The notes under the pieces were generated by a model, which worked only from the letters and a program-made list of their open reading frames with translations, was not told the DNA's origin and made no database searches. A program made the position numbers and the translations under genes. From NCBI GenBank assembly GCA_007449985.2, contig VIIQ02000827.1:372001-436000 (forward strand): DNA of 64,000 nucleotides, read 5' to 3'. Shown piece by piece: positions 39,082 to 50,000 of the stretch (positions are counted from its first letter, which is position 1; every line of letters begins with the position of its first letter). This stretch comes from Desmodesmus armatus. Taxonomy: Eukaryota; Chlorophyta; Chlorophyceae; Sphaeropleales; Scenedesmaceae.

Positions 39082-40833
39082 ATGTCTCTCATCGGAAAGG
39101 TATATATACGCGCTGATATCGTTATGCGTGGGCAATATTTCAAATGGATGACGCCCCGAACACTTTTTAAGGTGCCTCCTCGCCACTCACTTCACTGCAC
39201 CCTTGCTGCTGTGTTTTGTTGTTGTGGCACCTGGCAGATCACTGGGCTGACGTCTGGCCTGCTCAATGATCCGTCCAAGCTGGACATGGTAGGTTAATGC
39301 TCCAGCGCTGGCTGCATCAGCGTAACTCTGTGGCAGCGTGCAGTGATTGTGCCCACTGTGTTGCCTGTGCAGTATGGGAAGAAGGATGTGCGTGCTGCCC
39401 TGGCCGGTCTGCTCAGACTACATTCCACCGGCTGGGAGTTATGTCAAAGTTGAAATACAAGCCTGTGTTGCTCACCATGCGCAGGTCATTGGCAAGGGCT
39501 TCAGTCATTTTGACAAGGACCACAGTGGTAGGTTGCAAGCAGCACGGCAGGTCTAGCACCTTGCTGCTGCCACATACCTGGCATCACCAGCCACCTGCTT
39601 TGGTACGGTACCATTGGCACCCCCCTTCCCTGTGTTTTCTTTGGGGAGTGCCCAAGGCGGCGGCACCCCCCACCGGCTCACACATAGCTCAGTCTTCCCT
39701 TAGTACAGATGTCGCACTGCACGCACGCAGTCCATGCACATACTGTGCAGCAGAAATGCCGGTGACTGTTTTGCTTGCATGCATTCCTACTGGCTGCAGG
39801 CTTCATCGAGGCAGCTGAGATCAGCACAGCTGTGCAGCATGTGCTGACCATCGCTCACCTCCCCAAGGTGCCTCCCCAATTCCTGGACTCAGTATTTGCC
39901 AAGGTGAGGGTGCCTGAAGGACGGCGCTGGAAGGATGAAACTCTGCAGTTTGGACGGCTCCAGCAGTAGTGTCCCCAGGCATTGAGTGCACTCCACTCCA
40001 CTCCACTCCACTCCACTCCACTCCACTCCACTCCACTCCACTCCACTCCACTCCACTCCACTCCACTCCACTCCACTCCACTCCACTCCACTCCACTCCA
40101 CTCCACTCCACTCCACTCCACTCCACTCCACTCCACTCCACTCCACTCCACTCCACTCCACTCCACTCCACTCCACTCCACTCCACTCCACTCCACTCCA
40201 CTCCACTCCACTCCACTCCACTCCACTCCACTCCACTCCACTCCACTCCACTCCACCCACCCCTCCCCCCTCCCCCCTCCCCCCTCTCCCCTCTCCCCTC
40301 TCCCCTCTCCCCTCTCCCCTCTCCCCTCTCCCCCCCCCCCTCTCCCCTCTCCCCTCTCCCCCCTCCCCCCTCCCCCCTCCCCCCTCCCCCCTCCCCCCTC
40401 TCCCCTCTCCCCTCTCCCCTCTCCCCTCTCCCCCCTCCCCCCTCCCCCCTCCCCCTTCCCCCCTCCCCCCTCCCCCCCCCCTCCCCTCCCCTCCTCTCTC
40501 CTTCTCATGCAAGCTGCTGCAGCACTGCCACAGCTAGCTGCCCATTTGCAGGCTTGGAATGGCGGTCACAGGGTGTGACAGACGGCTGGCTGTGCGTGGT
40601 CTTTCAGCTGACATGGTCAATCAACCAATACATGATGCGATCAATCAGTTTCACACCTGTTGCTGACATGTTGACAATGTGTGTGCTGATGGCAGGTTGC
40701 TGGTGCTGACGCTAGGATGGACAAGGCTGAGTTCCTCAACCTGTTCAAGCACCTGCTGGCCAAGATCCAAGGCAACCCTGCGCCCGTTGCAGAGGCGGCT
40801 GCAGCTACCGGCTACACCCTTTTGACTCAGTGA
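39082..40833 (+). CDS. Small EF-hand calcium-binding protein
   Basis: Exons: 39082-39099, 39238-39288, 39373-39387, 39485-39527, 39800-39903 and 40696-40833, giving a closed 122-aa model starting MSLIGK. One canonical EF-hand loop is visible across the exon 4/5 junction: DKDHSGFIEAAE, with Asp1, Asp3, Ser5, Glu9 and Glu12, preceded by VIGKGFSHF. A second, degenerate loop in the last exon (VAGADARMDKAEF) keeps Asp5, Asp9 and Glu12 but not the first residues, so it may not bind calcium. The protein ends HLLAKIQGNPAPVAEAA..LLTQ. The 15-bp exon 3 (YGKKD) is chosen because a GTGCGT donor there keeps phase; a longer exon 3 reading into AALAGLLRLHSTGWEL is possible but lacks a good in-phase donor. 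Specific function unknown. Confidence 0.66.
39989..40256 (+). repeat. (CCACT)n pentanucleotide microsatellite, about 53 copies
   Basis: A perfect or nearly perfect pentamer array of about 268 bp lies in the last intron of the EF-hand gene. It is open in several frames on both strands purely because of its periodicity. Confidence 0.98.
40257..40503 (+). repeat. C/T-only polypyrimidine tract (CCCCTCT/CCCCTC-like)
   Basis: About 250 bp with only C and T, built of variable C4-10 runs separated by T or TCT. It directly follows the pentamer array in the same intron and could form triplex (H-DNA) structures. Confidence 0.95.
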
Positions 40834-41881
40834 TGCAGAGGGACCCATGATGCAGATGATCTGGGCACACCCTACTGACCACAAATGAAGTCTGTCAACC
40901 TACACAACGCATGAGAGTTGCATAGTAAAGCTGCTATTGGCCCCTCTGACGATCAGGGAGCTGTGGTCACTGGTGTACAGGAAGTGACCCGGCAGCACGC
41001 TTCAAACAAAGGCATGGGTGTTGACAGCGCAGTGAGTATTTTTTGGCTTGCTTCATGCATTTCCTGGTGCCAACTGTGCATCGGTATCCAAATGAGGATA
41101 ACTTTTGGCGCAGATGCATGTGCAATCGCAGTTGCTGGCAACTGACGACTCACGGGCTGAGGTCTGCTGGTTTGACCGACCCTGGCCTGCCAGTGGTGCA
41201 TCAGAGAGGTACCGTCCTGGCCAATGCCTGCTTGCGGTCAGCACAGTGGGCCATTGGGTCACTATTTTGGACTACTATCTTGTGAAATGAGCATGGGTTT
41301 TGGGAGTGGTAGTACTCGAGGTGCAAGGGCCAGCTGCAGTATCATGCATCTCACAGAGAGATCTCACATTTCAGGCCAGTTTGTTTGGCTTCCAGAAGCA
41401 CTGTGGATGAGTTTGGTGCTAATTTGTGCCAAAGATACCGGACCGTCCAGGCTCACAAGGCCCTCAGCGCAGTCCCAGCACGTAAACATCAACGTCGGCA
41501 TGCTTGTCCCAGCACGTGTTGGGACAGGCAGGTGCACCTTCGCCACCACTAGGTGCGCCAGGCAATGTTTGAAGTAGCCCCTGCCTGCAGGTTCTAGCTG
41601 ACAGTGGAACCTACACAAGCTCTGACGGTCACAAGAATAAGCCATACTGCAAGCACCGGCAGAGAGGTGCTGTGAACTGGCTGTCGCCCTGTGCCAGGCT
41701 GGCATCGGTCAAAGCCAGGCACCATCTTCTCCATGCCTTTGGACGTGCGATGCTAGCAGTCTAAGATTGCAAATTATCTTGTCCTGCTTCAAAGTTGCTT
41801 CTGGCCTGATCGATCTCGTGCAAAAGGAGGGGGGAAAGTCCCGCAGAAGCCACATCCCCTCCAGTATCGCAGAAAAGCATC
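40834..41881. other. Spacer between EF-hand gene and SET-domain gene
   Basis: About 1 kb holding the EF-hand 3' region and the SET gene upstream region. No supported exon was seen. Confidence 0.5.
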
Positions 41882-44800
41882 ATGCAACTGACAATGGGCG
41901 GTTGCACCGCCCCAGGGACGTTCCCAGCCCCTTCCAGGGCCTGGAGCAGGAGACACTCCTGCAGTGTGTCTGCAAACAAGCTGATAAAGGGAGCCAACAG
42001 ACCTACCACCAGCAAGAAAAGCAGTGGGGGCAAGAAAAGCCAAAACTTTGAGCTCAACCTGCAAAGGCTGTGCACGGACCCAGAGTATGTGCCAAACCGG
42101 CAGATTGGCCCAGTGGAGGTGGCAGCAAAGTCTGGTGAGCAGGCAATGCATGCCTGGTTGGTGGCCTAGATCGTGCTACAGATGATGCAGTGTTTTTTTA
42201 TATGCCTTCCTGTTCTACCCTGGCAAAAATGCAACACCAGCGCAGACGCGTGCAGGGTCAGGTCGGCAGCAGTGGCAGCAGCAGTGCAGGTTTTGCCCAG
42301 CAGTGGTGTATACATGTGTATACATGTGTATACATGTGTATACATGTCAAACACAATGCACATTGCTTGCAAGTATACTTCACCCAATGACGCAGCCCTC
42401 TTCGTTGCACCGCAGGCCGTGGCCGGTGTGTCACTGCCAAGGAAGACTTGCGGCCAGGCTCCCTCCTGTTTGTGAGCGAGGCTGTGGGCACACCACTGAC
42501 CGGCCAGCTGGGGCAGCAGCTGCAGCCGCAGCACCTGCAAGCACACTGGACGTCTGGGAGTCAGAAACTGACAGCAGGGGATCGGTAAGGCCTTGTGTTG
42601 GGGGCCTTGTCAGTACTATGCAGTCCCGGGTCCAGTGCTAAGTGACCAGCAGGGGGTGCTCAAGCATCTTTTTCCAAGGATGGGTGGTGCTTACTTAGGT
42701 TTGCCACAACTGCTTCAGCACTTAGGCCTGGCTGACAGGCACACCTGCCACCAGCATGACAGTGACACTGCACCGCACTAGGCCGCCTTTGCCTCAGCCT
42801 TTTCCCACTTCGTGTCCATGCAACACACCTCATCACCTTGCCACCAGCACGTTGGATAAGCAGCACCATACAGAGGTATCAGCTCCATCACGACACTGCT
42901 GCCGCCCTGTTGTCTGTGCACGTGTGTAGGTACAAGCTGTCCCTGCTGTACCGGCCTAGCGCCCAAAACCTGCCTGCAGTCACTTTCAAGGAGTTCTCAG
43001 ATGACAAGGCCAGCACAAAGGCGAAGAAAGCAGCAGCAAGCAGCAAGGGCTTTGGAGCGTCCGCAGCCAAGGCGGCCAGTACAGCAGCAGCGGTGGCCAC
43101 AGAGCTTTCCGGGGAGCAGTTGGAGGCAATTTTGAACTGTAACGCATACGGTGACGATCACTTGGATGGTGGTCTGACGTCATGCAGGCAGCAGCAGCAG
43201 GCCAGCATCATTGGTGAGTGACTGCAGTCATTGTTACTGTGTTACTGTGCTGTCCTGACGATTGCAGTGTTGCAGGTTTTCACGGCCCAGCATGAGGCTC
43301 CGCTGCAGTGCTTGTAGTGCGACTGGGCATCATAGAAAGCCTGGTGCTGTCAGTCTCAAGCCCCAATCGTTTGCAGGCTTTGTGGGTTCATGGTATGCAA
43401 TACCCACTCCTGCAACACCCTCGCTCATGCCTAGGTTCCGGTGGCAGGTGCACAACACACCAACAACAGACCAGTGACACATGTGTGCTGCTGACTGCTG
43501 CTGGATTCAATCCTGCATCTCCCGACAGGTGTCTGGGCCGAGTTTTCCCTGCTCAACCACTCGTGTGCGCCCAACACAGTACCTCCCGTACTGCTGGCAC
43601 CCAACCGCCTGCTGCTACGGTCAGCACTGGGTGTGCCAGCTGGGGAAGAGCTGACAACATCATACTTGGGGCTGGCAGGAGGCATGCCGCTGCGGCAAAG
43701 GCGCCAGCTCCTGCAGCAGCTGTATGGTTTCTCCTGCAACTGCCACAGATGCAAGGTGTGCTGAGCTTGGCCAGAGCGCTGTGTGCAGCTTCTGTCCTGC
43801 TGATGCATGCAGTGGCAAGGACACAGTAGTGCAGTCAATCAACCAAGTTCGAGCTTTGATAAGCAACTGCTGCCACCTCAAGTGCGGCATATTTACCCAC
43901 AATTTGACAGGGAACACAGCTGTGCGCGCGAGCAGAAGCACCTGTCTTACTTGGTACAGTGTGGTACAGTGTGGTACAGCTCTAGCCGTCTAGCAGGCAG
44001 CATCGAAGGCTTGGTGACGTCTGTTCACACCTGCTGCTGTGCGCGCTCGGCTGTTGTTGTTCTGCGTGCTGTGTGCCCAGGGTGAGGAGGCAGCGCCAGG
44101 GGATGTGCAGGCGACCTTGGAAGCCATGCACGAATGGAGCAGAAGCATAGACTCTCCCCAGCTCCTGCAGGCCATGGCCCAGGGTGAAACTGCAGCAGTC
44201 CAGCAGATACACGACAAGGCTAGCAGCCTTGTGCAGCAGCTGGAGCAGCAACTGCAGCAGGTCACGGAGCCTGTAGCAGTGAGCTGGTTGAAGGCTAGTG
44301 CTTATGATACATATGCTCTGCTGCTGAGGACCACGGACTGGCTGTCAAGCCTGAGGGACCTGCATGCGGCACAGACACTGGCTGACCTAGTCAAGGTAGG
44401 TTCCAGCGGTTTTTTGCACAGCACACCACCGCACAGCACAGGCACCAGCAGGTCTCTGCACATCACAGTAGTCTGTAAACGTCAGCCTGCTGCACTCTAG
44501 TGCAATTATCTTAGCCTGGCATATTGCTCAGAAAGCAGGAGTACGGGCCCGAGAAGCACTGGAGCAGGTGCTCAACATGCGGAGTGTAACGCCCTGGGTT
44601 CTACTCTTGAAGGCAGGCTTGGGTGAAGCATGCGTTGCGAGGGCGACAGCAGCTGGGACACTGATAGGGTTTATGTGGCCAGTACAGCCAGCAGCAAGGG
44701 ATGCACACACCATGGTGCCATAGCCAGGCGCCGCCCTGAAGCGCACCCGCAGGACTTGCATCCTCTCACCCGTGCTGATGCACCAGCATAAATGCGCGAT

Positions 44801-45552
44801 CGTTCGGCGTCATGAGCTGCGTACGTGTTGCCTGATGCTGCGTGTGTTGCCTGATGCTGTGTGTGTTGCCTGGTGCTGCAGGTGTTTGCGCCTGCCTCTG
44901 AGCCTCACTTGCTCCTGCTGGCTGACAGTGCTGTGAGGGCGAACGAGGCAGCAGCAGCCGGCCAGGCAGTGGCACCAGAAGACTCGGAGGAGCTCAGGGT
45001 GCAGCGATTTGTGCAGGTGCGGCGGTGACTTTCACGTGTTTCACGTCACGTGTGCATGCAGTCTGATCTCAGCTTTTTGTTAAAATTCATCAGCATACGA
45101 TGCCTGCTGGCGGTGCTGTGCAGCACAGCTTGTGCTGGCACTGCCAGTGAAGAGTGCTGGGCATTCATGCAAGTACACATGCTTCCTCCCTGGACGTTGC
45201 AAATGACACACTGGCCTCATATGCATTCGGAGTGCATGTGTGGATCGCTGCTGCAGTACCCGCTCAATTCATGTGCCTGCCCTGCTGCCAATTATTCTTG
45301 CCGTTCTGGTTGCAGGCCGTGACTCTGCGTTATGGTGAGGTGAGGCAGCTGGATGTTCTCGCTTCACTGGCTAGCGCCGCCACATCTTCCCTCGGCCCAC
45401 ACTGGCTGGGCCTGCAGGACCTGAATGGTGAGCTAGGTCTTGACAAGCTTATGAAGGCAGCTGCAGAAGACTCTGCGGATGGCAGTGGCAAGCAGAAGGT
45501 GGAGCTGAACCTTGGACAGCTAGGGCTGCTGGCTGGGACAACAGAGCAGTGA
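41882..45552 (+). CDS. SMYD-like SET-domain protein lacking a MYND finger
   Basis: SET-domain proteins transfer methyl groups from S-adenosylmethionine to lysines of histones or other proteins. Eight exons close to 551 aa: 41882-42134, 42416-42584, 42930-43213, 43529-43755, 44081-44395, 44532-44567, 44882-45016 and 45316-45552. The SET start is GRGRCVTAKEDLRPGSLLFV. The core is WAEFSLLNHSCAPNTVPPVL (about 237-256) with the NHSCxPN pseudoknot motif, then GEELTTSYLG and a post-SET CNCHRC. Between the two halves, where SMYD proteins carry MYND, lies a Lys/Ala/Ser-rich insert (KAKKAAASSKGFGASAAKAA) without zinc ligands. The C-terminal third is helical and TPR-like, as in SMYD. The basic, Ser-rich N-terminus could be a plastid or mitochondrial presequence. 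The start is the first in-frame ATG and is not certain. Substrate unknown. Confidence 0.86.
42308..42347 (+). repeat. 10-bp tandem repeat GTATACATGT x4
   Basis: Four perfect copies lie in intron 1 of the SET-domain gene. Each contains the palindrome GTATAC. Confidence 0.95.
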
Positions 45553-45792
45553 AAGAAGGCGTGGTTGATTGGCCCCTTGCAAGTTTTGTGTGTTTGCTCC
45601 CCAGCGTTGTGTGCCAAGGCACGTTTTGTCGATGAAAGTGCATGTCAAAGACATGCTTATCCTCTGGCAAGCTCAGCGGCCTGATCTGACATCAGCCGTT
45701 TCTGTACAGGGGCACTTGTGGAGGTTTGGCTATGTTTGCAGCACGCGGATGCATTGCTGTGCAGCAGCTTGCCTGGGCTTGCTGAACAGGGT

Positions 45793-45797
45793 TGTAA
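45793..45797 (+). terminator. TGTAA polyadenylation signal, SET gene
   Basis: TGTAA lies about 240 bp downstream of the SET gene stop codon. Confidence 0.4.
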
Positions 45798-46564
45798 CTC
45801 AGGAGTTATGACTGCCTTAGGGAGAGTTTGGGCACCTGTGTCTGGTGCCGCTGGTGCTGAATGATGTGATCAACAATTGCTAGTCACCAGCACGGTGCCG
45901 TGGTCAGCGTATGCCGCCAAAGTGGCATTGTGTGTGGGTTGTTCAACTATTCTCACTGCATCAATCCAACGTCTTGAGTGTTGGTGTCCTGCAGAGCAGT
46001 GAAAGCAACGTTGAAGGATGCCCTATGCAGCTGTTACAATGTCAAGTCCAAAGGACTGGGCTCATGCCAGTGGTTGGCTGACACCAGCTGTCACAGCCAG
46101 CCGCTGGCAATGTGCTGGCCCAGATTCATATTAGCCAACACACAGCAGCCCTGCTTTACCACCACACATCAGCCGTCCGTGTCAGGTACTGAACCACTCA
46201 TACTCCACACCAGTGCATGCGTCACATGGGGCACCACAATAGTCACTTTGGCCCGACCCTACTGGCTGAATACCGCCAAGAAAAATCGAGACTCCACCCC
46301 ACACGCCCCCGGACAACACTGCTGTGCTGTGCCAAGTTGCTATGTGCAAGCAGTATACTGGCACTAACCCCAAAGCCTTGTTGCATACTCAAGCCCAACC
46401 ACTAGTGCAGGCCACACGCTGCACAACATCCATTTTGCCATGCCTACAAACAGTTGTAAGCCAAGCCAAGGATGTGGCGGCCGCACCCTACGCACATCGC
46501 ACAACTCCTAGCGTCCTTCAAGACAACACCAGTCAGCGCCTATCTGCCACGACAGCAACTTGCT

Positions 46565-46586
46565 GTAGGCCTTACTTAAGGCCTAC
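46565..46586. repeat. Perfect 10-bp inverted repeat with 2-nt loop
   Basis: GTAGGCCTTA and TAAGGCCTAC are separated by CT. It may form a hairpin in the 3' region of the lipase transcript, or be chance. Confidence 0.7.
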
Positions 46587-46750
46587 GCTAGTCTTGCCAA
46601 CGTAGGCCAAAACACTCTGCTGCAGGCAGCCTGCAGCAGCACCGCTACCTGCCAAGCACCAGCGCCGGCAGCAGGCTGGCAACCGTCTGAGAGTGCATAG
46701 CATGGACATGACCCCATGGCTGGTCAGCGCCATGCTCCTGGTGTCCCGTA

Positions 46751-46755
46751 TTACA
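46751..46755 (-). terminator. TGTAA polyadenylation signal, lipase
   Basis: TGTAA on the minus strand lies about 250 bp after the lipase stop. Confidence 0.4.
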
Positions 46756-47005
46756 TGCCCGATACGTCACACTTACGAGCTCGAGCCACAAACACCTCAT
46801 GCTAGCCCCATCCAATCACAACCTGACGACAAACGCGCACAGCTCTGCAGCTCGCTGATGCAGCAGTACAGAAACAGCAATGCTCGCAGCAGTGCCTTGA
46901 GCAGAAGAAACAGCACGAGTAACCTTGGTGCATGTGCATCTCGCGCTCCTGCTGCTGCTGCTGCGCTCTGCTGCAACAGATGCCTGGAGCGCATACGTGC
47001 ATGCA

Positions 47006-50000
47006 TCAGCGCACACGAGGCACACCTCCGGTGATCCCTGCGCTCGTGCACTGGCTGGCTCCGTACTGCGGCTCCGCCGAGGCGTCCAACCAGCACCTGT
47101 TGTCCTCCTCATTTACATAAGGACTTGTCATACACAGGTAGCTGCAGATGTGGGTGGCAACTAAGGCTTGTGCGTAGGTGGGGCTGCACAGCTGGGCTCC
47201 TGTCAGCTTTGTTAGGGCTGACCAGCTCTGTGCAACGTTGTACTTGCTGTTGAAAGGCATGGCAGACCCTGGGTACACGATGTTGGCCCCGGCGCGCTTG
47301 TAGGGCCAGGGGCCGGGGAGGGTGTCGTACGGGGCGGGACAACCGACCTGCTGGGGCTGGCACGGGAACTGCACACAGGGCACACAGCAGCATGTGCGCA
47401 CGATAGGGTTTCACGTTGGTGCAATCTGGGCTTTGCATGAACTGCATGTTGCATGTGCCCCTGCTGCGTTTTAGTGAACGTCCTTAGCAGATCTGACTCC
47501 AGGGGGCTGTTGTCAGGGTAAGTCCACTGCGCCACAGAAGCACTGCATGCGACCGCCTCACGATCAGCATACGATACCGGCAACCAGGGACTGAAATGCA
47601 GGCCCTGGACCAATGATTGGTCCCATCTAAACAACTGCCATACAGCTCACCTGTGGGACGAGGTCTCCCTCAAATGCAATCTGGCGGGCATTGATCTTCT
47701 TGTTGAAGTTGTCGGCCCTGTTAAGGAGGGAGAGGAGCAGTTGCAGCACGACACAGACTGTCAATGATTGACAGTGGTATGTCTCAACAGATTCAACTTA
47801 TGTGTGTGGCGATGTGGATGCGCGATGCTACATGCAGCTCCAAGCACATCAAACTATGCCCGTGGAGACTCACCATTCTGTGTTACCAACATTGGGGCTG
47901 CCAAATGTGACGACAGTCACTTGGGCTGGCTGATTTCCTTCAAACTTAGGGTCATATGCAGCATTCTCAGCTGCCTTGAAGAGCCCCTGTGGACAAGCAA
48001 TGCAGACAGCCACAGAAAGCTTCAGCTCCACACCAAATTAGTCGCTGCAGCTTGCTGCTGCCGTTTCATTGCCCAAGCAGGTTTGCAGGGGAGGGACTAG
48101 TATGCTACTTGCGCTGATGTTGCTTGGCGCGCTGACAGCATGCCTTCATGTGTGCAAGGTCTGTTGTGCCTGGCTTGACGGCTTGACACTGCACATGCAG
48201 ATTACCAGCCTTATCATGCACAGCTGCTTGGGTCACATGGAGTGTCCGCAACCGGCCAGCAATGGCCTGCAGGCACCTCTGTTGCAACACCCAGAAGCTG
48301 CACGCACCTCAATCGCAATAGCCAGCAGCTGTCCAACTGCACCTCCCAGTGAGTGGCCGGCAATGGTGATAGAGCGGCAGCCGTTCTCAATCTCCCTCTC
48401 GATTGTGTCACGGAGGCCGTTGACCCAGATGTAGGAAGCCAGGTAGGCGCAGCCCTCAGCATATGCTCCTGGGCCAAACACGCTTGTGTTGACCTGTTTG
48501 TAGGCTCCACCTGTAAGCACACCACAATCAGCAGCATCACAGTCACAAGGTGTGTGAGTATGCATGCGTTGTCCCAGTGGCAGGCATGCACACTTGATAC
48601 TCTGCAGAAGCATTGCTGCCGCCTGCAAGCAAGAATTGCTGGCCTGCAGCTGCCCTAAACTGCACTTGAGCAAACAGTGCTACCCGGCAGCCTTTGCTCT
48701 CACAAAGCATCTGAGGGTCAACGTCTGCAAAGCAAAAGCTTCCAGGTGGCACCGTCTTATGTACAGTACATGCTGTGCTGCCTGCACTGCAGTGCAACAT
48801 GCTCACCCACGCACCCACCCAATCAACCATCACAGGCTAGCTGGCAAACACACCCTCAATCTCGCTTGCACCCCTCCCTGTGCCCCAGTTGCACTGCATG
48901 ACATCACTCTCTCACTGCCCATGCGGCCCTTCCCCACTCACCTATCAACCACTCCGCTTCAGTCACAGCGCCGCGCAGCAGCAGGATCATATGCGGGTTG
49001 GTGCCCTCCGTGTCATCCTTCCCGCAGCTGTAGTCCTCATCGTAGCGGTCGCTCTCCCACCCGTAGCTGTCGGACTCTTCATCTCCGCTGGAGTATCCGG
49101 AACCGCTGGAGTATCCGGAAGATCCAGATCCAGATCCGCTGGAGTATCCGGAAGATCCAGATCCGCTGGAGTAACCGGAAGATCCAGATCCAGATCCGCT
49201 GGAGTAACCGGAAGATCCAGATCCAGATCCGCTGGAATAACCAGAAGATCCAGATCCAGATCCGCTGGAGTAACCGGAGGATCCGGAGCCCTCAGGGTAG
49301 TCGCTCTGCTCTGGCTGGTTGTAGCTGTCGCCGCCAGCCTGAGACTCTGGCTTTTTGTAGTCGTAGTAATCATCTCCTGTGCTGGGCTGAGGGTAGTACT
49401 GCTCTGGCTTCTTGTAATAGTCAGCATCCCCGGTCTTGGGCTGAGGGTAGTATTGCTCTGGAGTGTGGTAGTCCTCGGTAGGAGCCTGGGGGTAGTACTG
49501 CCTTTCTTGCGGCGGCCTGTATGAGTCATCGCCAGGACTGGGTCGGGGGTAGTACTGCTGCTCCTGCGGGTGGTAGTGCTGCTCGTCCTCAGGTCCAGGG
49601 TAGTACCGCTCTCTTGGCTTGTATCCATCGTCATCAGCACGGCGCTCTGGGCGGTAGTACTGCTGCTGCTGCCTGTAGTAGTCACCATCAGTGGAGGGCT
49701 CTTGGTACTGCTGCTCTGGGCGGTAGTACCGCTGCTCGTAGTAGCCATCACGGGCAGACGGCTCCGGGTAATACTGCTCGCGCGGCTTGTAGTAATCATC
49801 ACCGGCCGAGGGCTTGGGGTATTGCCGCTCCTGCGGCCTGTAGTAGTCACCACCGGCTTGGGGCTCTTGGTACTGCTGCTCAGGCCGGTAGTACTGCTGC
49901 TGTGGCGGCTTGTAGTAGTCACCTCCAGCAGAGGGCTCGGGGTAGGTGGGGCGGTAGCTGTCCTCCTTGCCATAGCCGTACGGTGCTTCCCTCTCTGCAC

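Larger units (their letters stand above)
45553..47005. other. Convergent intergenic region (SET gene / lipase)
   Basis: About 1.45 kb between two converging genes, expected to hold both 3' UTRs. It contains TGTAA at 45793 (+), TGTAA at 46751-46755 (-), and a 10-bp inverted repeat at 46565-46586. No supported exon was seen. Confidence 0.5.

Noticed and set aside
39855..40709. Long open frames (up to about 245 codons) of HSTPLHSTPL or WSGVEWSGVE repeats
   Set aside because: They are a consequence of the stop-free pentamer array and polypyrimidine tract inside an intron; no codon bias, start context or conserved domain.
42308..42347. Possible CRISPR-like or regulatory array of 10-bp repeats
   Set aside because: Units are contiguous with no spacers and lie in an intron of a eukaryotic gene; it is a simple tandem repeat.
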